The position numbers and the translations under genes are program-made. Positions 35,586 to 43,610 of a stretch of 64,000 bases of DNA are shown here, in pieces; positions within the stretch are counted from its first letter, which is position 1, and the number at the start of each line of letters is the position of its first letter. The notes beneath the pieces are model-generated. The model saw only the letters and a program-made list of their open reading frames with translations, was not told where the DNA came from and ran no database searches. This DNA comes from Sanguibacter keddieii. GTDB lineage: Bacteria > Actinomycetota > Actinomycetes > Actinomycetales > Actinomycetaceae. The stretch spans positions 62,001 through 126,000 of the forward strand of contig NZ_JVOJ01000036.1 of the NCBI RefSeq assembly GCF_001064145.1, read 5' to 3'.

Positions 35586-36791
35586 GTGCGCGATAATGAC
35601 ACGGTGAGTGAAATCAATCTTGGTATGCCCGAAGTCGCGGCGTCGCCGTTCCCGCGCAAGCAGACGCGTCGCATTATGGTGGGCGATGTTCCGGTGGGCG
35701 GTGGCGCTCGAGTCTCCGTCCAGTCCATGACGACGACGAAGACGCACGACATCGGCGCGACGCTCCAGCAGATCGCCGAGCTGACGGCCGCCGGCTGCGA
35801 CATCGTTCGCGTCGCCTGCCCGACGGATAAGGACGCGGACGCTCTGCCGATCATCGCCAAGCAGTCGCGCATCCCGGTGATCGCCGACATTCACTTCAAG
35901 CCGAAGTACGTGTTCCAGGCAATCGAGGCTGGCTGTGGCGCGGTGCGCGTGAACCCGGGTAACATCCGTAAGTTCGATGACCAGGTGAAGGACATCTGCA
36001 AGGCCGCCTCCGACCATGGCGTCTCGCTGCGCATCGGCGTGAACGCCGGATCACTCGATCCTCGCCTGCTGAAGAAGTACGGACGCGCCACACCCGAGGC
36101 CCTCGTCGAGTCCGCGATCTGGGAAGCTTCGCTGTTCGAGGAGAACGACTTCCACGACTTTAAGATCTCGGTCAAGCACCATGACGTGGTGACCATGATC
36201 CAGGCATACCGGATGCTCTCCGAGGCGGGGGACTGGCCCCTGCACCTGGGCGTCACCGAGGCCGGCCCCGCCTTCCAGGGCACCATTAAGTCCGTGTCCG
36301 CTTTCTCGGTGCTCCTGGCCGAGGGCATCGGCGATACGATCCGAGTTTCCCTATCCGCCCCTCCGGTCGAGGAGGTCAAGGTGGGCACGAAGATGCTGGA
36401 GTTCATGGGGTTGCGCGACAAGACCCTCGAGATCGTCTCGTGCCCGTCGTGTGGTCGTGCTCAGGTGGACGTGTGGACGCTTGCTGAGGACGTGACTGAG
36501 GGCCTGAAGGACCTGACGGTGCCGCTGCGCGTGGCTGTGATGGGCTGCGTCGTCAACGGCCCGGGTGAGGCGCGCGAGGCCGACTTGGGTGTCGCCTCCG
36601 GCAACGGCAAGGGACAGATCTTTATTCGCGGTGAGGTCGTCGAGACCGTTCCCGAGGATCAGATCGTTGAGACCCTGATTCGTCGCGCGAACGCCCTCGC
36701 CGAGGAACTGGGCCTGGAGCCCGGTTCCGGCAGCGTTGTGGTCGCGCCGATCACCGCCCCGGACGTCAAGCTCCCGGGTATCGACTTCTGA
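35586..36791 (+). CDS. ispG: 4-hydroxy-3-methylbut-2-enyl diphosphate synthase (IspG/GcpE)
   Basis: The 401-residue iron-sulfur enzyme converts MEcPP to HMBPP, the penultimate MEP step. The N-terminal TIM barrel shows [12 protein letters not shown] and [17 protein letters not shown]. The [4Fe-4S] ligands are in [12 protein letters not shown] and [21 protein letters not shown] 35586 has GGAAGGAAGG five bases upstream; GTG 35604 is a weaker alternative. A small palindrome (GACCACG/CGTGGTC, 35547-35564) lies just before the ribosome site. It completes the dxr-rip1-ispG group. Confidence 0.96.
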   Translation: MRDNDTVSEINLGMPEVAASPFPRKQTRRIMVGDVPVGGGARVSVQSMTTTKTHDIGATLQQIAELTAAGCDIVRVACPTDKDADALPIIAKQSRIPVIADIHFKPKYVFQAIEAGCGAVRVNPGNIRKFDDQVKDICKAASDHGVSLRIGVNAGSLDPRLLKKYGRATPEALVESAIWEASLFEENDFHDFKISVKHHDVVTMIQAYRMLSEAGDWPLHLGVTEAGPAFQGTIKSVSAFSVLLAEGIGDTIRVSLSAPPVEEVKVGTKMLEFMGLRDKTLEIVSCPSCGRAQVDVWTLAEDVTEGLKDLTVPLRVAVMGCVVNGPGEAREADLGVASGNGKGQIFIRGEVVETVPEDQIVETLIRRANALAEELGLEPGSGSVVVAPITAPDVKLPGIDF

Positions 36792-36813
36792 GTTGTTGAT
36801 AAGGACTATACGC

Positions 36814-37317
36814 ATGCGTATTCGCACTCTTGCCGCTCTGTCTCTCGTCGCCGGCGCGTGCGCCGTCGCTGCAACCGGTTTCCCCCGCCGCATCGGCCTG
36901 ACGGCGTCCCAGGCGGACGTGTCGCTCCCGGGCGACCTCATCCTGCCCGGCGCGAATGTCGTGGTTGATCGCGGCATCGCGATCGACGCTCCCGCGTCCG
37001 TCGTGTGGGATGTCCTCGGCCACGTGTTTGAGCCGGAGGACGAGTCCACGATCATCGACATTGAGGACGAGGACCACATCCTCATGCGCGTCGCTCCTCC
37101 GGCTGCCCCCGAAGGCGCCGAGGCCTCGGGCACGTGCGTCATCGCTCTGCTGCCGCTGTCGCCCTCGCGCACGCTTTTGCATATCCGTGAACGTCACGAG
37201 GCACAGGGACGCGACCGCGCGCTTGCGTGGGCGGGCGTCGCAGCCGAGTCGCTGTCGTCGCTGTCAATGCTGCGCGATCTGCGCGATGCATGTGTCGGCG
37301 GGCTCGTTGATGCATGA
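36814..37317 (+). CDS. SRPBCC (START-like) domain protein with N-terminal signal
   Basis: The 167-residue product has a short hydrophobic start (MRIRTLAALSLVAGACAVAATG) and then a START/Bet v1-like pattern, VVVDRGIAIDAPASVVWDVLG, IIDIEDEDHILMRVAP, ALLPLSPSRTLLHIRERHE. The family binds hydrophobic ligands or acts in polyketide-cyclase folds. The signal suggests membrane association or export, which is unusual for this fold. AAGGA lies eight bases before ATG 36814. It follows ispG by 22 bases and may be the last gene of the isoprenoid operon, so a prenyl-lipid ligand is a reasonable guess only. Confidence 0.65.
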   Translation: MRIRTLAALSLVAGACAVAATGFPRRIGLTASQADVSLPGDLILPGANVVVDRGIAIDAPASVVWDVLGHVFEPEDESTIIDIEDEDHILMRVAPPAAPEGAEASGTCVIALLPLSPSRTLLHIRERHEAQGRDRALAWAGVAAESLSSLSMLRDLRDACVGGLVDA

Positions 37318-37353
37318 TTAATCTCGTTGCCGCCGTTTCGGTTGGACATTACT

Positions 37354-37398
37354 CCCCGTTGGTGTTGTAGTATCACCCTGTACGCAACGCCAACGGGG
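37354..37398 (+). promoter_or_regulatory. 14-bp inverted repeat around a TAGTAT box before a membrane protein gene
   Basis: CCCCGTTGGTGTTG (37354-37367) pairs with CAACGCCAACGGGG (37385-37398) at 13 of 14 positions. The 17-base centre begins with TAGTAT (37368-37373), a possible -10 box. It could be an operator or a terminator for the preceding gene. Confidence 0.45.
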
Positions 37399-37424
37399 AT
37401 GTTGCATTGTCCGAAGGGGAACGC

Positions 37425-37841
37425 ATGGTCGCCAACTCCACCGCCGTCATCGCACTGGTTGGTCTCGTCATCGCATCCGTGTGGGCGTGGGCCTGGCTCG
37501 GTTTTGGCGCGACTGCCCGCCGTATGGCAGTGCGCCTGGAGATCGGCGGCGGCAGCGCGGCTGGTGAGATGTCCGCGGTCGTGTGGCCCCTCATGCCTTT
37601 TCTCTCCCTCCTGTGGTTCCTGACGGGGGACCTGATGGCCCGCGAGGCCTCCGGCTTCGACACGGCAGGCCCCTGCACGCTCATCGCGCTCGTTCTTGCT
37701 GCGATGGTGGGCGTCGCCGTGCGCGCCCTGTACCTGGGCGGCCTTCCCGCATGGGCGTACCCGGGCTGGATGGCTCGCCGCTACTACGCGTCGCACCCGG
37801 GTGCTCGTGAGCGTGAGCTCGGTGCCCGCGCGGTTATCTGA
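37425..37841 (+). CDS. Small integral membrane protein, function unknown
   Basis: The 138-residue protein has about three hydrophobic segments: VIALVGLVIASVWAWAWLGFG, VVWPLMPFLSLLWFLTG and LIALVLAAMVGVAVRALYLGG, followed by a basic C-terminus. I do not recognise a family. ATG 37425 follows AAGGGGA; an in-frame TTG at 37407 is possible. It stands alone between the SRPBCC gene and proS, and an inverted repeat lies upstream. Confidence 0.65.
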   Translation: MVANSTAVIALVGLVIASVWAWAWLGFGATARRMAVRLEIGGGSAAGEMSAVVWPLMPFLSLLWFLTGDLMAREASGFDTAGPCTLIALVLAAMVGVAVRALYLGGLPAWAYPGWMARRYYASHPGARERELGARAVI

Positions 37842-37921
37842 GGACGTTACAGACGCCTCGATGAGGGGCTCCACGGCTGTGCCGGTGGCCCCAGGGCCTT
37901 AGCGTGCCGTACTCTTGGAGC

Positions 37922-39730
37922 ATGCTTCGAAATCTCTCGACTTTCTTCCTGCGAACTCTGCGTGAAGACCCGGCCGACGCCGAGGTCAATTCGCACAAGC
38001 TTCTGGTGCGTGCCGGCTATATTCGCCGATCCGCCCCCGGCATCTACACGTGGCTGCCCCTCGGCCTGCGCACGCTGCGCAAGATCGAGGACATCGTCCG
38101 CGAGGAGATGGACGCGATGGGTGCTCAGGAAGTTCACTTCCCGGGCCTGATTCCTGCCGAACCCTACAAGGCGACGAACCGCTGGGAGGAGTACGGCCCG
38201 ACCCTGTTCAAGCTGAGTGATCGCAAGGGCGGCGACTACCTGCTTGCCCCCACGCACGAGGAGATGTTCACCCTGCTGGTGAAGGACATGTACTCCTCGT
38301 ACAAGGACCTTCCCGTGACGCTGTACCAGATTCAGACGAAGTACCGCGACGAGGCCCGCCCGCGCGCCGGCCTGATCCGCGGCCGCGAGTTCGTCATGAA
38401 GGATGCCTACTCCTTCGACATTGACGACGAGGGTCTGAACGCTTCCTACCAGGCCGAGCGCGACACCTACGAGCGCATCTTCCAGCGCCTGGGCCTGCGC
38501 TACGTCATCGTCTCTGCGATGAGCGGCGCGATGGGTGGCTCGCGCTCCGAGGAGTTCCTGCACCCCTCGCCGATCGGTGAGGACACCTTCGTGGCGTCCC
38601 CGGGTGGATACGCGGCCAACGCCGAGGCCGTGACGACCCCCGTGCCCGAGGCTCAGGATGCGTCCGGCGTGGCCGCGCCCCTCGAGGTCCCCACCCCCGA
38701 CGCTCCGACGATCGAGTCGCTCGTTGACCTGCTCAACGAGCAGTACCCGCGCGAGGATCGTCCGTGGAGCGCCGCCGACACGCTGAAGAACGTCGTCGTG
38801 ACGCTCACCCACCCGGATGGTGAGCGCGAGCTCCTCGTCGTGGGTATCCCCGGCGACCGCGACGTCGACATGAAGCGCCTCGAGGCTGCCGTGGCCCCCG
38901 CTGAGGTCGACATGGCCTCGGATTCCGACTTCGAGCCGCACCCCGAGCTGGTTCGTGGCTACATCGGCCCCACGGTTCTCGGACCGAACTCGCCCAAGCG
39001 CGTCGTGGACGAGGAGGGCAACGCCTCCGGTTCGGTGCGCTACCTGGTCGACCCGCGCGTCGTCGAGGGTACCGCCTGGGTGACGGGCGCGAACGCTGAG
39101 CAGCGCCACGTCCTCAACCTGGTCATGGGCCGCGACTTCACGGCCGATGGCACGATCGAGGCCGCCGAGGTGCGCGAGGGTGACCTGGCTCCCGACGGCT
39201 CCGGCCCGCTCCACCTGGAGCGTGGCATCGAGATCGGCCACATCTTCCAGCTGGGTCGCAAGTACGCCAAGGCCCTGGGCCTGACCGTGCTCGACGAGAA
39301 CGGCAAGACCCAGGTCGTCACCATGGGTTCGTACGGCATCGGCGTCACCCGCGTCATGGCAGCCCTGGCCGAGGCCAACTGTGACGACAAAGGCCTGAGC
39401 TGGCCCGCGCAGATTGCTCCCTTCGACGTGCACGTCCTGGCCACCGGCAAGGGCGACGAGGTCTTCTCCACCGCTCAGTCGCTGGGCGAGCAGCTCGACG
39501 CGGCCGGCCTGGACGCTCTCGTCGACGATCGCCGTAAGGTCAGCGCCGGTGTGAAGTTCAAGGATTACGAGCTCGTGGGCGTGCCCTTCGGCCTGGTTGT
39601 CGGTCGTTCGCTGGCCGACGGCGAGGTGGAGATCCGCGTGCGCGCCACCGGTGAGACCATCGTTGTGCCCGTCGAGGAAGCCGTCGAGCGCCTGCGTGAG
39701 GCCCACGCGGCGGCCCTGAAGGGGGAGTGA
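37922..39730 (+). CDS. proS: Prolyl-tRNA synthetase (bacterial type with editing domain)
   Basis: The 602-residue enzyme charges tRNA-Pro. Class II motif 1 is in [30 protein letters not shown], motif 2 in [28 protein letters not shown], and motif 3 in [14 protein letters not shown]. The INS editing domain (about 230-400) lies between motifs 2 and 3, the bacterial ProS arrangement. The anticodon-binding domain ends the protein. ATG 37922 is six bases from TACTCT (37910-37915). GGAG is only three bases away, so leaderless initiation is possible. It is followed by def after one base. Confidence 0.96.
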   Translation: MLRNLSTFFLRTLREDPADAEVNSHKLLVRAGYIRRSAPGIYTWLPLGLRTLRKIEDIVREEMDAMGAQEVHFPGLIPAEPYKATNRWEEYGPTLFKLSDRKGGDYLLAPTHEEMFTLLVKDMYSSYKDLPVTLYQIQTKYRDEARPRAGLIRGREFVMKDAYSFDIDDEGLNASYQAERDTYERIFQRLGLRYVIVSAMSGAMGGSRSEEFLHPSPIGEDTFVASPGGYAANAEAVTTPVPEAQDASGVAAPLEVPTPDAPTIESLVDLLNEQYPREDRPWSAADTLKNVVVTLTHPDGERELLVVGIPGDRDVDMKRLEAAVAPAEVDMASDSDFEPHPELVRGYIGPTVLGPNSPKRVVDEEGNASGSVRYLVDPRVVEGTAWVTGANAEQRHVLNLVMGRDFTADGTIEAAEVREGDLAPDGSGPLHLERGIEIGHIFQLGRKYAKALGLTVLDENGKTQVVTMGSYGIGVTRVMAALAEANCDDKGLSWPAQIAPFDVHVLATGKGDEVFSTAQSLGEQLDAAGLDALVDDRRKVSAGVKFKDYELVGVPFGLVVGRSLADGEVEIRVRATGETIVVPVEEAVERLREAHAAALKGE

Positions 39731-39731
39731 C

Positions 39732-40223
39732 ATGGCTATTCGTCCCATCCGCATCATCGGTGACCCCGTCCTGCGCACCGTCTGTGATCCCATCACTGAG
39801 ATCACGCCGAACGTGAAGGCCCTCGTCGAGGATCTCCTCGAGGGGGTCGACATGGACGGCCGCGCCGGCCTGGCCGCCAACCAGATCGGTGTCAGCCTGC
39901 GCGCGTTCTCTTGGAATATCGACGGCGAGATTGGCTACGTGCTGAACCCCCGCATCGTCGCGCTCAGCGAGGACGAGTACCAGGACGGCGACGAGGGCTG
40001 CCTCTCGGTTCCCGAGCTGTGGTATCCGACCGAGCGCGCCTGGTATGCGCGCTGCGAGGGCACCGACCTGGATGGCAAGAAGGTTGTCGTCGAAGGCGAG
40101 GAGCTCATGGCGCGCTGCATCCAGCACGAGTGCGACCACCTGGACGGTCACATTTACATCGACCGTCTCGATCGGGCGACCCGTAAGAAGGCACTGCGCG
40201 ACATCCGCAACGCGGGCTTCTGA
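39732..40223 (+). CDS. def: Peptide deformylase
   Basis: The 163-residue metalloenzyme removes the formyl group from new polypeptides. The three motifs are GLAANQIGV (about 45-53), EGCLSVPE with the cysteine ligand (about 93-100) and HECDHLDG with two histidine ligands and the catalytic glutamate (about 133-140). The start ATG 39732 lies one base after the proS stop (39730), so translation is coupled. The usual fmt partner is not in the window. Confidence 0.95.
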   Translation: MAIRPIRIIGDPVLRTVCDPITEITPNVKALVEDLLEGVDMDGRAGLAANQIGVSLRAFSWNIDGEIGYVLNPRIVALSEDEYQDGDEGCLSVPELWYPTERAWYARCEGTDLDGKKVVVEGEELMARCIQHECDHLDGHIYIDRLDRATRKKALRDIRNAGF

Positions 40224-40247
40224 GCATCTGGCCTCGTGCAGGCGTGG

Positions 40248-40282
40248 ACGCGCCGGGGAATGGAGTGCATTCCCCGGCGCGT
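40248..40282 (+). terminator. Terminator after proS-def
   Basis: ACGCGCCGGGGAATG pairs with the complementary CATTCCCCGGCGCGT around GAGTG, 25 bases after the def stop. Confidence 0.87.
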
Positions 40283-40393
40283 TCGACTATCCTGTAACCA
40301 CATCGTGTGCGTCGTCTCGACGCAGATCATTGCGACTCTTGGCAGTTTAGGGCGTAGGGGAAGACGATCCTGACAAAGCCAACAGGAGGAACA

Positions 40394-40897
40394 ATGAGAG
40401 GGTCATACACCCGCGGTGTACTTTTCGTGCACTCAACACCGCCCGCTTTGTGCCCGCACATCGAGTGGGCGCTGGGCACCGCGCTCGGCCAGGAGGTTCA
40501 CCTCCAGTGGTCGGACCAGGAAGCGGCGCCGGGCATGGTTCGCTGCGAGTTCTCGTGGGTCGGACCGATCGGCTCGGGCGCCCGTTTGGCGTCCGCTCTG
40601 CGCGGTTGGGAGCACCTGCGTTACGAGGTGACGGAGGAGGCTACGGCCTCGAGCGACGGCGGTCGTTGGTGCCACACTCCCTCCCTGGGTATCTTCCACT
40701 CGCAGATGGACACGATCGGCAACGTCGTCGTGCCCGAAGACCGAATTCGCGCGGCGCTGGAGTCCGCTACAACGTACGAGGAACTCCGCGAGGGCCTCGA
40801 CCTGGCTCTCGGCCAGGCCTGGGACGACGAGCTTGAATCCTTCCGCCACGCCGGCGCGGGCGCGCCCGTGCGTTGGCTGAACAACCGGGTCGGCTGA
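40394..40897 (+). CDS. DUF3145 family protein
   Basis: The 167-residue protein (MRGSYTRGVLFVHSTPPALCPHIEW..., VRCEFSWVG, GRWCHTPSLGIFHSQMD, DELESFRHAGAGAPVRWL) is the actinobacterial DUF3145 family. In Streptomyces the homologue lies beside the fatty-acid synthase genes fabD-fabH-acpP-fabF (from memory). Biochemical function is unknown. AGGAGGA precedes ATG 40394. It overlaps the following ACP-like gene by one base, keeping the link to acyl-carrier biology. Confidence 0.9.
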   Translation: MRGSYTRGVLFVHSTPPALCPHIEWALGTALGQEVHLQWSDQEAAPGMVRCEFSWVGPIGSGARLASALRGWEHLRYEVTEEATASSDGGRWCHTPSLGIFHSQMDTIGNVVVPEDRIRAALESATTYEELREGLDLALGQAWDDELESFRHAGAGAPVRWLNNRVG

Positions 40898-41268
40898 TGG
40901 GCTCCATCGCCGACCTGCTCGGAGACCAGCTGCGTGCAGGCTTAGCGCAGCTGGTCGACCCTGAGGCTTCCGAGGAGACGCCCGGCGCGGCCCCGGCCTC
41001 GTCCGAAACCGCGGTCGAGACCGCCCAGGACCGCGCGCGCGAGGCCGCGATGGAGGCCGTGCTCGACGAGGCAGAACTGGACCCTGCTCAAGCGCGCGGC
41101 GAGCTGACGCTGCGCTGCGATCTGGACATGGACGATGTGTCCCTCTACGCGGTTGTCGCACGCGTGGAGCGCGAGGCGAAGGTGACGCTTAACGATTCCC
41201 AGGTGGAGGAGTGGGTGACGCTCGCGGACCTGCTTGACGCCGTTTCTGACGCCGCGTCCAATCACTAG
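40897..41268 (+). CDS. Acyl-carrier-protein-like protein with altered phosphopantetheine motif
   Basis: The 123-residue acidic protein has an unconserved N-terminal half. Its C-terminal 65 residues have ACP spacing: LTLRCDLDMDDVSLYAVVARVEREAKVTLNDSQVEEWVTLADLLDAV resembles the helix II-III region of ACP, ending in the typical T(V/L)xDLLxxV helix. Where ACPs have DSL, with the serine that carries phosphopantetheine, this protein has DDVSL, so a serine is present but its context is changed. It may be a diverged or structural ACP. ATG 40897 overlaps the DUF3145 stop. The assignment rests on pattern alone. Confidence 0.5.
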   Translation: MGSIADLLGDQLRAGLAQLVDPEASEETPGAAPASSETAVETAQDRAREAAMEAVLDEAELDPAQARGELTLRCDLDMDDVSLYAVVARVEREAKVTLNDSQVEEWVTLADLLDAVSDAASNH

Positions 41269-41403
41269 CGAAAGACCTTATCAGCGGAGTTTCAACGACG
41301 CATCCAATGTTCGTAAAGTGCCGGAGTTTCGGGCCTACAGGGCCTACCATGGAGGCGCACCTGCCGGAATGAACCGGTCGGCGAAAAGATGGAAGGAACG
41401 ACG

Positions 41404-42816
41404 TTGACCCGCACCGAAGAAGATCTGCTCGGCACCCGCGAAGTGCCCGAGGACGCGTACTGGGGCATCCACACGCTGCGAGCAATCGAGAACTATCAGA
41501 TCTCGGGGCGCACGATCAATGAAGCGCCCGAGCTCATCCGCGCTTTTGCGCAGGTGAAGAAGGCGTGCGCCATGGCGAACATGCAGCTCAAGGCCATGAA
41601 GCCATCCAAGGCCGAGGCGATCATCGCCGCGTGCGACGAGATCATCGAGAACGGTCGCTGCATGGATCAGTTCCCCGTCGACCAGTTCCAGGGCGGTGCC
41701 GGTACCTCCGTTAACATGAATGCGAACGAGGTCATTGCGAACCTGGCGCTTGAGATTCTGGGGGAGGAGAAGGGGCGCTACGACATCATCAACCCCAACG
41801 ACCACGTCAACCGCTCCCAGTCGACGAACGACGCCTACCCGACGGCCTTCCGCATTGCCCTGTGGCGCAAGGTGAACCGCCTGCGCAAGGCCATCGATGA
41901 GCTCGCCGATGCCTTCGACGAGAAGGGCGCAGAGTTCCGCCATATCCTCACGATGGGCCGCACGCAGCTGCAGGACGCCGTCCCGATGTCGCTGGGCAGC
42001 GAGTTCTCCGCTTTCGCGCACACGCTGCGCGAGGAAGATGAACGTCTTGTCAACAACGCCGAGCTGCTCCTGGAGACCAACCTGGGTGCCACCGCCATTG
42101 GTACCGGCCTGAACACCCCGGACGGCTACCAGCAGGTCGTCGTGCGCCACCTGCGCCGCATCACGGGTGCGCGCGTCGTTGGCTCCCCGAACCTCCTTGA
42201 GGCTACGTCGGATACGGGTGCCTACGTGTCCATGCACGCCACGATCAAGCGCAGCGCCGTCAAGCTCTCCAAGGTCTGCAACGATCTGCGTCTGCTGGCC
42301 TCCGGCCCCCGAGCCGGTCTCAACGAGATCAACCTACCGAAGATGGCGGCGGGCTCGTCGATCATGCCCGCCAAGGTCAACCCCGTGATCCCCGAGGTCG
42401 TCAACCAGGTGTGCTTCAAGGTCATCGGCAACGACCAGACCGTCACCATGGCGGCCGAGGCCGGCCAGCTTCAGCTCAACGTCATGGAGCCCGTGATCGC
42501 CCAGGCGCTCATCGAGTCGATCAACCTGCTCGTCAACGCATGCGATACGCTGCGCGAGCGCTGCATCACCGGCATCACGGCCAACGAAGATGTGTGCCGC
42601 GGCTATGTGGAGAACTCGATCGGTATCGTCACATACTTCAACGACGTCATTGGCCACCACCTGGGCGACGTCGTGGGCAAGCGTGCCGCAGCCGAGGGAA
42701 AGACCGTCCGCGAAGTCATCCACGACATGGAGCTCCTGTCAGAGGAGGAGGTCGAACGCATCCTCTCGCCGGAGAACCTCGCTCACCCGAAGTACGCGGG
42801 CACCGAGGAAGAATGA
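41404..42816 (+). CDS. aspA: Aspartate ammonia-lyase
   Basis: The 470-residue enzyme converts aspartate reversibly to fumarate and ammonia. It follows E. coli AspA closely: [82 protein letters not shown], the flexible [28 protein letters not shown] loop with the catalytic serine, and NGIVTYF-like end. TTG 41404 is preferred because GGAAGGA lies six bases upstream; ATG 41389 in frame would add five residues. It lies alone between terminators and may feed fumarate respiration or deamination. Confidence 0.95.
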   Translation: MTRTEEDLLGTREVPEDAYWGIHTLRAIENYQISGRTINEAPELIRAFAQVKKACAMANMQLKAMKPSKAEAIIAACDEIIENGRCMDQFPVDQFQGGAGTSVNMNANEVIANLALEILGEEKGRYDIINPNDHVNRSQSTNDAYPTAFRIALWRKVNRLRKAIDELADAFDEKGAEFRHILTMGRTQLQDAVPMSLGSEFSAFAHTLREEDERLVNNAELLLETNLGATAIGTGLNTPDGYQQVVVRHLRRITGARVVGSPNLLEATSDTGAYVSMHATIKRSAVKLSKVCNDLRLLASGPRAGLNEINLPKMAAGSSIMPAKVNPVIPEVVNQVCFKVIGNDQTVTMAAEAGQLQLNVMEPVIAQALIESINLLVNACDTLRERCITGITANEDVCRGYVENSIGIVTYFNDVIGHHLGDVVGKRAAAEGKTVREVIHDMELLSEEEVERILSPENLAHPKYAGTEEE

Positions 42817-42830
42817 TCGCCTGACGCGTT

Positions 42831-42878
42831 CAAACGACGAGGCCGGGGACCCCGCGTGGGGATCTCCGGCCTTCGTTG
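42831..42878. terminator. aspA terminator, copy A of a 42-bp duplicated hairpin
   Basis: ACGAGGCCGGGGACCCC pairs with GGGGATCTCCGGCCTTCGT around GCGT. Bases 42831-42872 recur at 43517-43558 with one mismatch. It lies between convergent genes. Confidence 0.85.
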
Positions 42879-42890
42879 TGCTTGGCGTCG

Positions 42891-43460
42891 CTAGGGGAGG
42901 AGGGACTCCTTGAACGAGCGCACGAAGGTGCCGAATCGCTCCACTCGGTCGGAAAAGAACCGGTAGATCCGCCTGCGTGCATCGCCCACGTACTCGACGG
43001 TGCGCAGGTCCTCGTAGCGGAAGCGGCCCCGTTCGTCGATGAGCGCCGAGTCGACCAGGCGCTCGGTGATCGCGCAGCGGAAGTGCGTGTAGGTGCCGTC
43101 GTCCGTGGCCTCCAGGACGGTGCACAGCAGGCTCATCTGGGAGCCGTCGAGCACGGGGATGCCGTTGTGGTCGCTCGACGCCAGCTGCGCGTGGCCGAGC
43201 TTGTCGCCGCCCGAGACTGTTCCGGCGTACTCGAAAAGACCCATGGCCTCGGCACCAAACAGATTGAGGGAGCAGACGCCGGAGCGCTTGATCGAGCGGG
43301 CAGCGTGCGTGGTGGAGTCGCAGCCGATCATAACCATCTGTCCGAGTGAATACGAGGACGAACCCGTCGTGATGCCGACGCCGACGGCCTCGTCCGGATA
43401 GGCCAGAATGTAGACCGGAAAGCCGTAGTAGAACTTCTCTGTTTCGTAGGGAACGTGCAT
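42891..43460 (-). CDS. Flavin reductase-like FMN-binding protein
   Basis: The 189-residue protein resembles the split-barrel flavin reductase family: YYGFPVYILAYPDE, GITTGSSSYSLGQMVMIGCDSTTHAARSIKRSGVCSLNLFG and GLFEYAGTVSGGDKLGHAQL. Family members reduce or bind FMN and often pair with monooxygenases. No monooxygenase is adjacent, so the role is open. The start is ATG 43460; a longer reading to 43580 would run through the duplicated terminator. It is boxed in by two copies of the same hairpin, so it is a single-gene transcript that could have been moved or duplicated as a unit. Confidence 0.75.
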   Translation of the reverse strand: MHVPYETEKFYYGFPVYILAYPDEAVGVGITTGSSSYSLGQMVMIGCDSTTHAARSIKRSGVCSLNLFGAEAMGLFEYAGTVSGGDKLGHAQLASSDHNGIPVLDGSQMSLLCTVLEATDDGTYTHFRCAITERLVDSALIDERGRFRYEDLRTVEYVGDARRRIYRFFSDRVERFGTFVRSFKESLLP

Positions 43461-43516
43461 GCATCCATTGTGTGCCGGATATTGGTGGAAAACAGAACCT
43501 ATCCCACCGATTGGCA

Positions 43517-43565
43517 CAAACGACGAGGCCGGGGACCCCGCGTGGGGATCCCCGGCCTCTTTCTC
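43517..43565. terminator. Copy B of the duplicated hairpin, downstream of aceE
   Basis: The stem is as in copy A, with a slightly better right arm (GGGGATCCCCGGCCTC), followed by TTTCTC. On the minus strand it ends aceE transcription before the flavin reductase gene. Confidence 0.85.
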
Positions 43566-43610
43566 ATGACCGCTGGGCACCGCGATGGAGGAGCGCGGGC
43601 CTAGCGACGA

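Noticed and set aside
37847-39880. A 677-codon open frame on the minus strand opposite proS and def
   Set aside because: It crosses two convincing genes on the other strand and has no start context or family similarity.
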